Positions 20,784 through 31,165 of a DNA stretch of 64,000 nucleotides are shown piece after piece. The stretch is from Incurvaria masculella. Its lineage: Eukaryota > Arthropoda > Insecta > Lepidoptera > Incurvariidae. Under the pieces are notes generated by a model. The model made no database searches, had not been told where the DNA came from, and saw nothing but the letters and a program-made list of their open reading frames with translations. Each line of letters begins with the position of its first letter. Positions within the stretch are counted from its first letter, which is position 1. Location of the stretch: positions 14,030,501 to 14,094,500 of the forward strand of contig OX335641.1 in NCBI GenBank assembly GCA_946894095.1, given 5' to 3'. Both the position numbers and the translations under genes were made by a program.

Positions 20784-23700
20784 CTGCCGACAATACATTC
20801 TGGTAAAAGATGGGCAAGCTACTATGAGTAGCTTCCTGAGATTGAAACTGGGGATTATGAGGACGTGCTACATGAGGGGCTAATAAAACAGCTACAACCT
20901 GAAACTACATAACATTAATCGTATGCATAAGGACTTATCCACCCTGCGTTGGATCGTACGTACCTTCGGACGGACGCGGGCGCTGGCTCCTGCGTGGTGT
21001 CGTACTCCGGCGCCGCGCGCTGCAGGTGCTGCAGGTGCGACTGGCGCGTGTTCTCGTCGGCGTAGTCGCGTCCGGAGGCGGTCGCCGCCACCGGTTCGAG
21101 CGTCGCCTCTCGCGCCGCTGCCTCGCGCGCCGTTGCCTCGCGCTCCGCCGCCGCCTCGCGCGCCGCCGCTCTCGCCGCCTCCGCTTCGCGTGCCGCTGCC
21201 TCCACCGCCGTCGCTTCGCTCGCCGCGGCCGCTGTGCGATTCATGCAGCCGCAGAGCGTGTGGTTGAGAAAGGTCAGTCGCTCCTCTGTATTTGTGCTGC
21301 CAGTGCTTCCCACCGACATTACCTGGGAGATACGGAATGCAATTAATGCTGCAGTTATCAGCAGAATGTAGTGCATAGATGGAAAGGAAATTCACTCCGG
21401 TGACAATCCCGCAGCGGTGACGCATACCAATTAACATTATTCGGACTCTTATTCACGTAAGTTTTTATCCATATATTATAAAGTATGTTTCTACCAAATT
21501 TTTATTAAGACATCGTATTCATATCTAATAAATGATTATAGATATAATCTAATCTATGAAATGCGCGCCTCACATTCCGTGGGCGGCACTATACTAGTGA
21601 GGGGGGTGGTCAGTCGCCATTATTCGCCAACAGCGAAGAGCACGCGTTAGCAGTAGAAATCTACTTACTCTAACGGCCGTTCGGTCATTTCAACCCAACC
21701 GAGCCTACCGAATTCGCCTCAATGCAGCCCCCTCGGGCTTAGTTCCGGATATCATCCATATCCGGAAGATTTAGGTCACTGCGTTCCGAAATACCGGAAG
21801 TGTGACGCAATGAAGGACTGGAGTTCCAACGGATCAAGATCAAGTAAACCAGATCAACACTATCCGAGCGCTCGAGACCATACCTAAGTATTCACATTAA
21901 TCTATCAACGTCGGGAACAGGGCGTGTATTCTTGGCATTCAGTCATTGCGGATTCAGTAGAGTTAACAGTAATGTCAAAGTAAATTCTTCTTCTGTTAAC
22001 TCTACTGAATCCGCAATGACTGAATGCCAAGAATACACGTCCTGGACAAATACAACACACTACACCACATCACACCGCAACACAACACACCATAGTCCTA
22101 AAAACTGAAATGTATTATATATACTATATTGTTTATTTATTTATTTATTTATTTATAAAGGTTTGCCAACAGGTTGACACATTTACATTTACGTTTATAC
22201 ATCACATATTAAATATAACAGTGTGCAGACCCAATAACAGGCAAACACAACCTGCATGTAAAGAACGGACATATTGCAACACTAGCTAGGGTGCAGACGA
22301 GCGGGGCGACAACACGAACGCGACGAGTCAAAAAGTGACTCCGCGCGGCAGTGAAGGCGGCGGCGTCGCGCCGCTCGAAAGCAAACCCGCCAACTTAAAC
22401 GTTTACTACACAGGCTAAATTTTTCAAGTGGGTCAGGGCCAAATCCGAAACTATAACAAATAGCGAAAAACACGAAAAAAAAACGCCGATTTTGATAAAA
22501 ACTAAAACTGCATTATAAGATTTTTGGGAAAATCATTTTCCTAGCCGGTGCATTGGAAGCCAGTGAGGACATTGCAATCGATGTTAGCATCTCAACGGTC
22601 CAACACGACCCGTTGCGGCAGGTAGATCCCGTCGGTTGGGAACAGGCGGCAGGCCGGTGTACGCGCCGCGAACGGCCCGGAGCGCGGCGCACTGAAGATC
22701 GTTAAGGCCGCAGCAGCCAGTGCCGGTGCCGCAGCGGTGCAGCACGACGCACTGCGCCAGGTAGATTCCATCGGTTGGGAACAGGCGGCAGGCCGGTGTA
22801 CTCACGTAAAAGGGTAGACGCACGCGAACGGCCCGGAGCGCGGCGCACTGAAGGTCGTTGAGGCCGCAGCAGCCAGTGTCGATGCCGCAGCGGTGCAGCA
22901 CGACGCACTGCGGCAAGTAGATCTTTCCCGGGTGCGGATGCGCCGACTGCACGGTGAGCACACGCGGGCGAGGCTCTGCGCAGCGCGCCTCACGCTGGGC
23001 CAGCAGCCAGTGCTGTAGCGCCGCCGCGCGCCTCTCCTCCACCGTCTCCTCCGCCCACTCTGTCCGTCACATTACATGATGCATCACAACCAGGTACAAC
23101 TGGGGAGCGCTCACAAACCACGTGACGGATTTAGGGGGATGGGTCCGGCTCTCAATCAAATCTGGTCACGAGGGGGGTGGGGGTTCCGGCCCGAGTCACG
23201 TGACGAAAGGCACCGAAGCCAAGTCGTGCCATTGGGAAACTTGAGAAAATGACACAAATTACTGATAATGTCCACGTAATTTTGAATTTTTGGATAACGT
23301 ATCGATACCAATTCGATACGATATTTGTTGATACCTTGCCAAATTTAAGCAGCATATAGTTCGCATTTATCAGAAATAGCAGGTATTTCTAAAAGTTGTA
23401 TAGAATGCGACGTTTATGAATGTCACGTAACTTTGGGGGGGGGGGGGGGGTTAAAAGTGCTAAAATCCGTCACGTCTTAGCACTGAAGCCTTATTCTGCT
23501 AATTGATAACTGCGCGCGTTATGTTTGTGTTTTCTCAAAACCGCACGTTTCGCGCGAAATGGTATTCTACTAGCGCAGTTTGCAAAATGCATGCGTTGTG
23601 TTTGTATTTTGTTCGCAAACTCCATGTTCTCGTGGGCCGTGTGTTTTGCCGAAAACTTGCGGTTTTGAGAATTCAATCTGTCAAATTCGGAGCATCGCAT

Positions 23701-26593
23701 CGCCGAACTTCGAATATCACTTTTCTACATTACGTTGGCATATCGCTGTCTCTTTCTTTTCGCATGTCATATTTGAGTGAGAAAATAACTGTCAAAATCG
23801 TGACAGGTTATTTTACCCTGTAGGCGGCGCGCAATACTCCGTGAACTAACCATAAACTACTCCATAGACAATAACAAAACCCGTGTGTAAATTAGTTGAA
23901 TACCGATTTTTGGAAACCGCACTTGAAACTTAGCGTGTTATGTTTGACGGAAACATAACTAATACGGAATGGTTTGAAATTGGACAAATAGCAGAAGCGG
24001 GCTTCTGTACATTAGTTTGAACCCGCTTCGTTTTGAATTAGTAGCAGACAAGAAGCAGGTAGTAGAAGCCAGTACGCACCGTCGTCATCGAGTGGGGGCT
24101 CGGCGGTGACAAGGAAGTCGACATTGTGCTTGTTGGCAGCGGCGGAGACGGTGTAGCGGTTTCCGTGTCGCGGTAGCGGTTGCGGCTGCTGCGCGCGGTT
24201 CGCGGGCGCCGCATCCTCCGCATCCCACTCCTCCCCCTCCGCCTCCACCTCCATCACGTCATCATCCATGGGGTATTCATCATCCAACTCCTGCAATTTG
24301 CACATTTGTGCATAGATCAATGAGCGTTGGTCTCCTTTTACACCGTTCACATTCCTTCTAAATTTTAACAGTAAAAAATGAGATAACATCTGCAGTTAAG
24401 GTGGCCCTTCCCGATGGGACTAACTCATTCGCGGACACGGTCCAAAACCATGCTATTGCGCTCTGAGACCTTCTCATTTTCAAAGAAAAAGACAGGCTCC
24501 GTAATGAGGAGGATGCAACATGTCCACAAAGCAGACAATGCGCATAGTTTTTTTATTTGGCAAGATTTACTAAAATTTTAATTCCAAAACGACTTATAGC
24601 TAAAGGTAAATCACGATCGCAGTAGTAAAAAACAAAACAACCACCAAATTGATTATAAATCTTCATGTAACAAGCTAGGTCTGATGACTACCCTTAGATG
24701 TTTTTGTTTTATCGTTGAGTAATTCGCGTCCAAAATTATTGTATAAAACACGCGAAAAACTCGAACTTTCGGACCTCATAACTTAGAAACCAAACACTAT
24801 TTTAGAATGCCAATGGTCATCAGACATCTAGTTCGATCAAATAAAGCTCTTTTGAATACAATTCTGGATCTCTGACAAGAAATATGGGCGTGATCTTTTT
24901 TCCACGTTTGTATGGGGAGTTGAGCGGGGACTAGTACATTTCAGTTCACTTGGCCGTTTACGTCCGATAGTTAGCATGGTACGAAATGCAACTATACGTC
25001 ATATTTAATCACTCTCATAACTGTTCACCTGCAAATTACCCGACGAGTTCACTTACCATGGTAACCCCCCAGAAGTCTACTGAAATTGTGTAATCGTCAT
25101 CTAAGTGATGTGAAAAGGTGTTGGCATGTTTTTTCAATTGTATTGCAAGATTGGTCGTATCTGGCGCCCATTATTTTTCGGTATTATATGATAATATAAT
25201 AATATGATAAAACGGAATAATATAATGAAACGGATAATGCTTTGTCGACCTACCGACGTACTTACACCTATAGCAAAGGTGTAATAGGTGTAAGCACGTC
25301 GGTAGGTGGAGGCTGGCCTTCTACTTTTCTACTATGGCTTTTACATCAGAAAATACTTGTTCTTACACTATCAAATTTACTTTTTTTTTATAATTTACAT
25401 TTCAAGTCAATCACATTTAGGGTTGCTGTATGTTTCTGGTTTTTGTTATTTTAGTTTATAATGTTTTTTTTGGGACCTAACATGGATGGCTAATATCACA
25501 CAATTACTATCATTATTTTAGCCCAATACAATAACACACACTCCCGAAGCAATTAGGTGCCATGGCAGGACCTTCCCTTTTTGAGCACGGCTACACTGAA
25601 CTGGATGGAAAAAACGAACAATTTTTCATTGCCGATTTAACCATAGTTTCACGGTGGTACCAACCCGGGCGGGCTGAGCCCCGCACACAGCAGGTGAAGG
25701 GCACCTGTAGTTTGACATGGGTTCCGAACCATGGAACAACTCGCATTCGTAACGAAACGCATTCGTAACTCTCTTCCATTATTTAGAGTCTTAGTACCGC
25801 CATCGTTTCCTTAATTTTTAAGGAAAATGTGCTATATCAATCAAAGAACTATTTTTTCCCGAATCGTAACGAGCAAAGTGACGAATTCCCGGCTTTGAGT
25901 GCAGTAAGTGGATTTTCCGACGCGCGCCTTCTGAAAATAAATAAATAATAATAACTCTATTAAGTTTACACCTTCAACTCATTCTTAGAAAAATGTCTAA
26001 CGACCGCGGTAATCTCATACATTTCCACTCATTCACTGTTTCATCATGCCTCTTTCGCAAAATAGCATCCTCCTTGCTGATCTCCTTAAAATTAGCAACC
26101 CTAGTTGGTTTATGTTCAACGCTGAAATTAGAAACGTTCTGAAATCTCACATATTTGTCCTAATTTTCGATTCGAGGAACGCCATTGTACTAAAATAGAT
26201 CAAATCATGATGACGCACGTGCCAGTCGTCGGCGTCGTCGGCGTACGCGGGCGGAGCGGCGTCGGCGCCGGCGTCGGAGGCGGCGACGGCGGCGGCGGCG
26301 TGAGCGTCGCGCAGGTCACTCACGAGCCGCTCGAGCTGGTCGCGGTGGAGCGCCGGCGCCTCCGCCGCCAGTCCCGCCACCACGCGCTCGCTCCACTCCG
26401 CCGCCACCGCCGCCTCCTCGTCGCTGGCGCCGCCGTCGCCGAGCGCGTTCAGCTGATCCAGCTTGAGGTAGAAGCTCTCGAGGCGCGCCGCGTCCGCCGC
26501 GCCCGCAGCCGGCTCTGGTGGCGCCCCGCCCGCACCCCACACCACCGCCGCCAACACCCACACTCCCCACATCTCGGCCCGCACTCGACGCAT
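20507..26593 (-). CDS. Pvf: PDGF/VEGF-related growth factor (gene span, five exons)
   Basis: Exons 26593-26219, 24290-24080, 23059-22806, 21322-20964 and 20783-20507 join with matching phases (0, 1, 0, 2) to give 491 residues. There is a signal peptide (residues about 1-23), an acidic spacer (DDEYPMDDDVMEVEAEGEEW), and the cystine-knot domain. The knot has exactly eight cysteines: C222, C247, C253, C259, C260, C267, C304 and C306, within QCVVLHRCGIDTGCC and FLNHTLCGC. An Ala/Glu/Arg-rich segment and a Cys-rich tail with CTCECRSRTRGC follow. Pvf ligands activate the Pvr receptor tyrosine kinase (haemocyte survival, migration), known from flies. The start could be Met1 or Met8 (MWGVWV). Which of Pvf1-3 is orthologous is not clear. 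Confidence 0.85.
20964..21322 (-). CDS. Pvf: Pvf exon 4, end of knot and helical spacer
   Basis: The acceptor is ctcccag and the donor is cgaag|gtacgt. It encodes EERLTFLNHTLCGCMNRT, the last two knot cysteines and an N-glycosylation site. A long Ala/Glu/Arg-rich run and ENTRQSHLQHLQRAAPEYD follow. Confidence 0.8.
21323..22604 (-). other. Pvf: Pvf intron 3, distal part
   Basis: Contains a long perfect hairpin (21918-22044), a TTTA microsatellite (about 22125-22155) and two GC-rich blocks (21553-21860, 22270-22390) that I cannot assign. Confidence 0.55.
21918..22044. repeat. Long perfect inverted repeat (hairpin)
   Basis: Arms 21923-21969 and 21993-22039 are perfectly complementary over 47 bp around a 23-nt loop. 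Pairing extends to 52 bp with one mismatch. The left arm includes cttggcattcagtcattgcg. Confidence 0.95.
22605..22803 (-). repeat. Tandem partial copy of Pvf exon 3
   Basis: The intron just after exon 3 repeats CVVLHRCGTGTGCCGLNDLQ and CAALRAVR (about 22672-22765), then a second edge. The segment gtcggttgggaacaggcggc occurs at 22629 and again at 22769, a 140-bp spacing. The frame stays open from exon 3 through the copy to a stop at 22584. Confidence 0.85.
22806..23059 (-). CDS. Pvf: Pvf exon 3, cystine-knot core
   Basis: The acceptor is gacag and the donor is ttac|gtgagt. It carries AEPRPRVLTVQSAH and YLPQCVVLHRCGIDTGCCGL, the PDGF-type core. A partial copy of its 3' part follows immediately downstream. 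Confidence 0.88.
23060..24079 (-). other. Pvf: Pvf intron 2
   Basis: AT-rich with an 18-G tract (about 23435-23452) and degenerate sequence at 23460-23830 rich in ttcgcgaaa- and ttgcgaaa-like words. No exon is recognised. Confidence 0.5.
24080..24290 (-). CDS. Pvf: Pvf exon 2, acidic spacer
   Basis: The acceptor is aattgcag and the donor is g|gtgcgt. It encodes ELDDEYPMDDDVMEVEAEGE and ends TAEPPLDDD, phase 1. Likely a propeptide or spacer before the knot domain. Confidence 0.72.
24396..24935 (+). mobile_element. TTAA MITE, family A, copy 2 (3' end eroded)
   Basis: Starts TTAAGGTGGCCCTTCCCGATG. The body is near-identical in layout to 27643-28192. It ends at gttgagcgggga without the closing ccaccttaa. 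Confidence 0.75.
25249..25306. repeat. Short hairpin, 23-bp arms
   Basis: Arms 25249-25271 (cctaccgacgtacttacacc...) and 25284-25306 pair with one mismatch around a 12-nt loop. Confidence 0.9.
25475..25770 (-). repeat. SINE family 1, reverse, headless
   Basis: Starts with catggatggctaatatcaca. It then has gcaattaggtgccatggcag, tgaactggatggaaaaaacg and ggttccgaaccatgg, the reverse of the SINE body. It lacks the tRNA head. Confidence 0.75.
26219..26593 (-). CDS. Pvf: Pvf exon 1, signal peptide
   Basis: Encodes MRRVRAEMWGVWVLAAVVWG, a secretory leader, then a helical Ala/Glu/Asp-rich propeptide ending DDADDWH at donor cac|gtgcgt. The open frame extends upstream to a Met at 26647. I chose 26593 because it places the hydrophobic core near the N-terminus. 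Confidence 0.75.
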
Positions 26594-27260
26594 GCACTGA
26601 GCACCGAGCGCCGCGCTCCGGCGTCTGCTATTAATAGTCAGGTTCACTCAGATGGAACACTTGCATTCGCGCATTCCAAGACTTCCGAACTATACATTAG
26701 TACTATCCGCCGCTACCGCGGTCGACGTTGGCGTACTTATTCTAAGTCCGCCGCTGAGTCTCAAATGATCGGTCCTATCGTTGCGAAAACGTGCACAAAA
26801 CGACGTCAACAGCACCACTGCTGCGATGCGGTCGCGGTGGAGCCAGCGGCGGCGGCGGCCGAGAACGAAAGCTGCGCGCGCGCCAGAACGTTGCGACGGT
26901 TTGGGAGCCGTGCGCGCGCAGGACGTGTGCGAGACGGAGTGCCAGTCAATGGACTGAGTGTGTATAGGTATTGGGTATGTAGACAGTGCCGAGCCGACGC
27001 GATGCGACGGTATAGCAGACGGACGAGAGAGGAGACGGGATGCTGCGGGTTCGGGCGGGTCGAGGGGAGGCGCAGAGGCGTGCGGAGACGAGGAGAGCCG
27101 CACGTGTGTCGCCGCGGGGGAGACGGCGGCGGAGGCGGAGGGGAGATCCAGCTCCTCCGACCCACCGCCGCACCGCCGCGCCGCCTCCACCGCACGTGAC
27201 GTCACGTGCGCGGCAGCTGCAGTCGCATCAAATCTTGCTGACCCGTCGTGAGACGGAGCT
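26594..27260 (-). promoter_or_regulatory. GC-rich 5' flank of Pvf (probable promoter/5' UTR)
   Basis: CpG- and GC-rich sequence immediately upstream of the Pvf start codon, with overlapping long frames on both strands that show no domain. I infer promoter and 5' UTR. No TATA box or start site can be fixed. Confidence 0.4.
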
Positions 27261-27642
27261 GCACATGAATGATAACCCTCCGCTGCCTCCGCCGCTGCTT
27301 TGCCCCCGCTGCGCTGCCGCGAGTCATAATCTGATCAATCACGTCGTGTCCTAACCGAGGTCCATTCAGGGCAAGAGTGAGTTCGAATTCGTCACTAAAT
27401 ATCAACTCACTTTTTTAAATCGTTAATATTTCCACATTTCTTGAATATCATTACAGTTGACAAAAATCTAGTCTGTCCCGTAAATACGTTGGAAGTATAA
27501 ATAACGGTTCCTTTATTTAAATAATAATATATTTCCCAGCTATTTTTAGGTTAACTTACTCCTGAACTCGAACTCACTCTTACCTGAATGGGTCCCCGTA
27601 CCTATCAAAGTACCAACCTAGTTACTAAACCATTATGTGATC

Positions 27643-28192
27643 TTAAGGTGGCCCAACCCGGCGGGCCTAACTCATTCGCGGGCACGGTACAAAACCGTGC
27701 TGTTGCGCTCTGGGACCTTCTCTGTTTCAAAGAATAAGACAGGCTCCGTGATGAGGAAGATGCAACATGTCCACAAAAAAGACAATTTGCATAGTGTATG
27801 ATTTGGTAAGATTTACGAAAATTTTAATTTCAAAACGACTTATAGCTAAAAGTAAACCACGACCGCTGTAGTCAGAAATCTAACAAAAACCAAATAGATC
27901 ATAAATCTTGATTAAATAAGCTATGTCTGATGACTAATCTTTTTACGATGTTTTTACTTTATCATTGCGTAATCCACCTCCAAAGTTATAGTATAAAACG
28001 CGCGAAAAATTCGAACTTTCGGACCTTATAACTTAGAAACCAAACACAATTTAACAATGCAAATGGTCATCAGACATCTAGTTCGATCAAATAAAAGTAT
28101 TTTGAGCAAAATTTTGAATCTCTGACAAGAAATATGGGCGTGATCTTCTTTCTCCTTTTGTATGGGGAGATGAGCGGGATGGGCCACCTTAA
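27643..28192 (+). mobile_element. TTAA MITE, family A, copy 3
   Basis: 550 bp from TTAAGGTGGCCCAACCCGG to gagcgggatgggccaccTTAA. TIRs of about 15 bp, no ORF. Contiguous with a family-B element through a shared TTAA. Confidence 0.88.
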
Positions 28193-28555
28193 GAACGGCC
28201 CGTAAGCTATGCTCCCCATACAAACGTAGTTTACTAATAATTCGAAACCGCTAGTCCAATAAAATTTATATTTAATATCTAATATTAGGTAACAAATATC
28301 TGTGTCTGCAGGCTTTTGTTTTTTCGAAAAATCCAAACCGAATGAAATGAAAGCAAAAAAAAAATCTTCATACGAATGTCGCATATCGGTTTGACCCAGA
28401 ATAAATTTACCGAAAAAAAAAAGACATGCAGACCCAGATATTTGTAGCCCTATATTAGATACCAAATAATAAGTAAGTTGGAACAGGGGTTTTTAAATTA
28501 TTAGTAAATTACGTTTGTATGGGAGGCGAAATTTTCTGTTGCTTACGGGCCGACC
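28193..28555. mobile_element. TTAA foldback MITE, family B, copy 3
   Basis: Starts gaacggcccgtaagc and ends gcttacgggccgacc, with TTAA on both sides (28189-28192, 28556-28559). Contains the inverted pair aatatctgtgtctgcagg / atgcagacccagatatttg. Confidence 0.8.
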
Positions 28556-29100
28556 TTAAGGTGGGCCATCCCGCTTAACTCCCCACACAAACGGGGAAAG
28601 AAGATCACGCCCATATTTCTTGTCCGAGATCCAACAATTTGCTCACAATAGCTTTCTTTGATTGAACTAGATGTCTAATTACCGTTGGCATTGTAAAATT
28701 GTATTTGGAATCTAAGATATAAGGTCCGAAAGTTTGAATTTTTCGCGTGTTTTATGCAAAACTTGAGAAATGGATCACTCAACGATAAAAAAAACATCTC
28801 AAAAAGATTAGTCATCAGACATAGCTTGTTTCATAAAGATTTATAATCAATTTTGTTTTTCTTAGATTTTAGACTACAGTGGTCGTGGTTTACTTTTAGC
28901 TATAAGTCGTTTTGTAATAAAAATTGCGTAAATTTTACCAAATCAAACACTTTGCGCATTATCTGCTTTGTGGACATGTTGCATCCTCCTCATCAGGCAG
29001 CCTGTCTATTCTTTTGAAACAGAGAAGGGCCCAGAGTGCAATAGTACGGTTTTGTACCGTGCCCGCGAATGAGTTAGTCCCGCCGGGTAGGGCCACCTTG
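28556..29100 (-). mobile_element. TTAA MITE, family A, copy 4, inverted
   Basis: Reverse orientation of copy 3: TTAAGGTGGGCCATCCCGC at the left and gtagggccacctt at the right. The last TTAA is changed to TTGT. Confidence 0.82.
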
Positions 29101-30615
29101 TGGTGTGCACCACACACCTAACATAAAGTAACCTAACCTACGGCCACAACCTCTATGGCCATACATATTGAATATTTATGATGTTTTTTTACGTTGAGCC
29201 GATGACGTTCAGTTTGATAAGGGTACGCTGTAATACTACATTTATTTGTATTTCCAAACAGCAAAGTAGGTTCAACAAATTCTTAAATTAAAAATCAATG
29301 AATTTAAGTATTAATAAATGAATTAAGATAATTGCAATTTATATATGCGAATTTTATTTGACGAATGAATGAATAAAAATGTACTGAGTGGAAGTTCGGG
29401 TGGCCTAGGAGAGCCTACCCTTTTGACGAAGTAGTTCGTAAAGGTCAAGTACAAAGCGCATCACCCTCGGCGCCACAGTAGGCATTGATATTTGCAAGGA
29501 ACACGTATGGGGGTAAAAGTCCATTGTGTGGCGTCTAATGTAATGCCGTTTGTACGTAACACACGTAATCGTAGAGCATGTATGAAAATACTTGCCTGTC
29601 TCTCAGGGGAAATGGCTTGATAATATGAATATACTATTTTGTTTGGAAGAGAACAAATGGCTCCTATAGCTTTGTGTAACTTACAATTGAGAGATAACGA
29701 TAACCGATAGACGAAGAAGCGGCAGGGGAGGGCGAAGCGATTTGGACAATGCTCAGGGGTTCTACTCATGAAAGCGAAAGCTAGAAGTTCTCGTGTTCGC
29801 TGCTGTCAAAGTCTATCTAGGAAAAAGTAGACATCTTTTGTTTGAATGCTGGAGAGGTCAAGCCAGCGAGCATAGAAGTACGGGAGTAGTAACCGAAACT
29901 CGTTTGCATGGCGGCCGCGTAGCCACTTTTACATAAAAAAGCCGCCGGCGTGTAAATTCGCTTTCGAATTCGCTTGCTACTGATTTTCTCGAGTTTCAAC
30001 GGTGCCGGCTCTACATTTGTGCCGCGAAATCGCGCCGTGAGTTCGCGCAGAAGCCGCACCGCCGTACATTTACACATTCGCGAGTTTGTAAAATGTTTGT
30101 ATTTATTATTAAGACTTCAACAAATATTTTCAACTATGCCAAAATATCGGAATCTTACTGACATATACACACATAGTAAATACCCCGTTTTATCTTACAC
30201 TAATGGTAAACGCGGGAGTAAACGCGGGTGTGTACGCGTGAACCACTTCCGTGACCGCGAACGCCGCGCGAACGGGACGCGAACCCTTTCACAGAGCATA
30301 CCTTTAATATCCTGAACCCTTTGTCGCCTGTACGCGGAGCTTCACGGCGCAAATGCAGAGTCGGCGAACTTTACAGGACGCTGTGTCGTTCAATGACCAT
30401 TCGATGTTGCGCGTCCCGAATTCGCAAGCGAAACGTTGGTACCGTAGGTACCGACGTAGATTTCGACAATATTTAAGAATCCAAAATTTCAAAAACGTAG
30501 CAAAACATTAAGATCATGTAAACAGATATCACCCGCTGTATGGGGAATTGATAGGGTGACGACCCTCTTAAATTTACACAAATAAGACACTGAACGTTTT
30601 TAACATTACATTTGG

Positions 30616-30621
30616 TTTATT
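30616..30621 (-). terminator. Polyadenylation signal for the menorin-like gene
   Basis: AATAAA on the - strand (tttatt on +) about 40 nt after the stop at 30659. The spacing suits a short 3' UTR. Confidence 0.55.
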
Positions 30622-30658
30622 GGTCTTTATACGATTGCAGATTGCGGCCCGGTGATAG

Positions 30659-31165
30659 TTAGTGAAGGGTGGTGGCTGCAGTGTCGGGTGCGCTGGTGGT
30701 CGCGTCGGCGGGGAGGTGCAGCACGGAGGAGAGCTCGTCAGGCACGTCGAGGTAGACGCGGTCGAGGCCGACGGCGAGGATGAGCTCGCGCAGCGCCGGC
30801 ACGTCCACCGGGTCGCCGGCGCTCGACCACACGGTGAGCGTGGCGCGCAGCTCGGCCGTGTCGGCGAGCAGCTCGAGCAGCACGTCGCGCGCGCCCGCCG
30901 CGAGCCCCGCGCGCACCGGGTACGTGACGGGCTGCCTCACGCCGTGCGCGCGCAGCGTCGCCAGCATGGCGGCCGTGTGATCGCGCGTGTAGGCGCCGGA
31001 GAGGACGCCCGCGTCGGGCCCGTAGCGCGTCGTCCAGCCGATGGAGAGGGTGGCGCGCGCGTGCGCCGCCGACAACCGCAAGAAGCGCGCCGCGTCCACG
31101 GGCGTGCTCTCGGCCGCCACCGGGCCCGACAGAATGTCCGCGTTTAGCCACACCGGGTACGCCAT
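30659..31165 (-). CDS. Menorin-like exon 4 and stop
   Basis: The acceptor is gtgacag. Starts MAYPVWLNADILSGPVAAES and contains SIGWTTRYGPDAG, LTVWSSAGDPVDV and LDRVYLDVPDEL, ending at TGA/TAA-type stop 30659-30661. Phase 0 with exon 3. Confidence 0.87.
   Translation of the reverse strand: MAYPVWLNADILSGPVAAESTPVDAARFLRLSAAHARATLSIGWTTRYGPDAGVLSGAYTRDHTAAMLATLRAHGVRQPVTYPVRAGLAAGARDVLLELLADTAELRATLTVWSSAGDPVDVPALRELILAVGLDRVYLDVPDELSSVLHLPADATTSAPDTAATTLH

Larger units (their letters stand above)
24291..26218 (-). other. Pvf: Pvf intron 1
   Basis: Holds a family-A TTAA MITE (24396-24935), a 23-bp-arm hairpin (25249-25306) and a reverse SINE (25475-25770). Confidence 0.6.
27261..30612. other. 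Intergenic region between Pvf and the menorin-like gene
   Basis: Holds a repeat shared with 1-80 (27524-27598) and the A-B-A MITE composite (27643-29100). Degenerate sequence follows at 29820-30480 with many ttcgcga-like words. No supported gene. Confidence 0.55.

Noticed and set aside
20892..21437. 181-codon - frame overlapping Pvf exon 4
   Set aside because: The neighbouring frame holds FLNHTLCGC and fits the splice phases. This one is Gly/Arg-rich and meaningless.
26207..27199. 330-codon + frame over the Pvf first exon and promoter
   Set aside because: Arg/Gly/Ala-rich shadow of a GC-rich exon and 5' flank, with no recognisable domain. The - strand reading has a signal peptide and consistent splicing.
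28026..28465. - strand frames between the family-A MITEs
   Set aside because: They fall wholly in the family-B MITE, recur with the repeat and have no domain.
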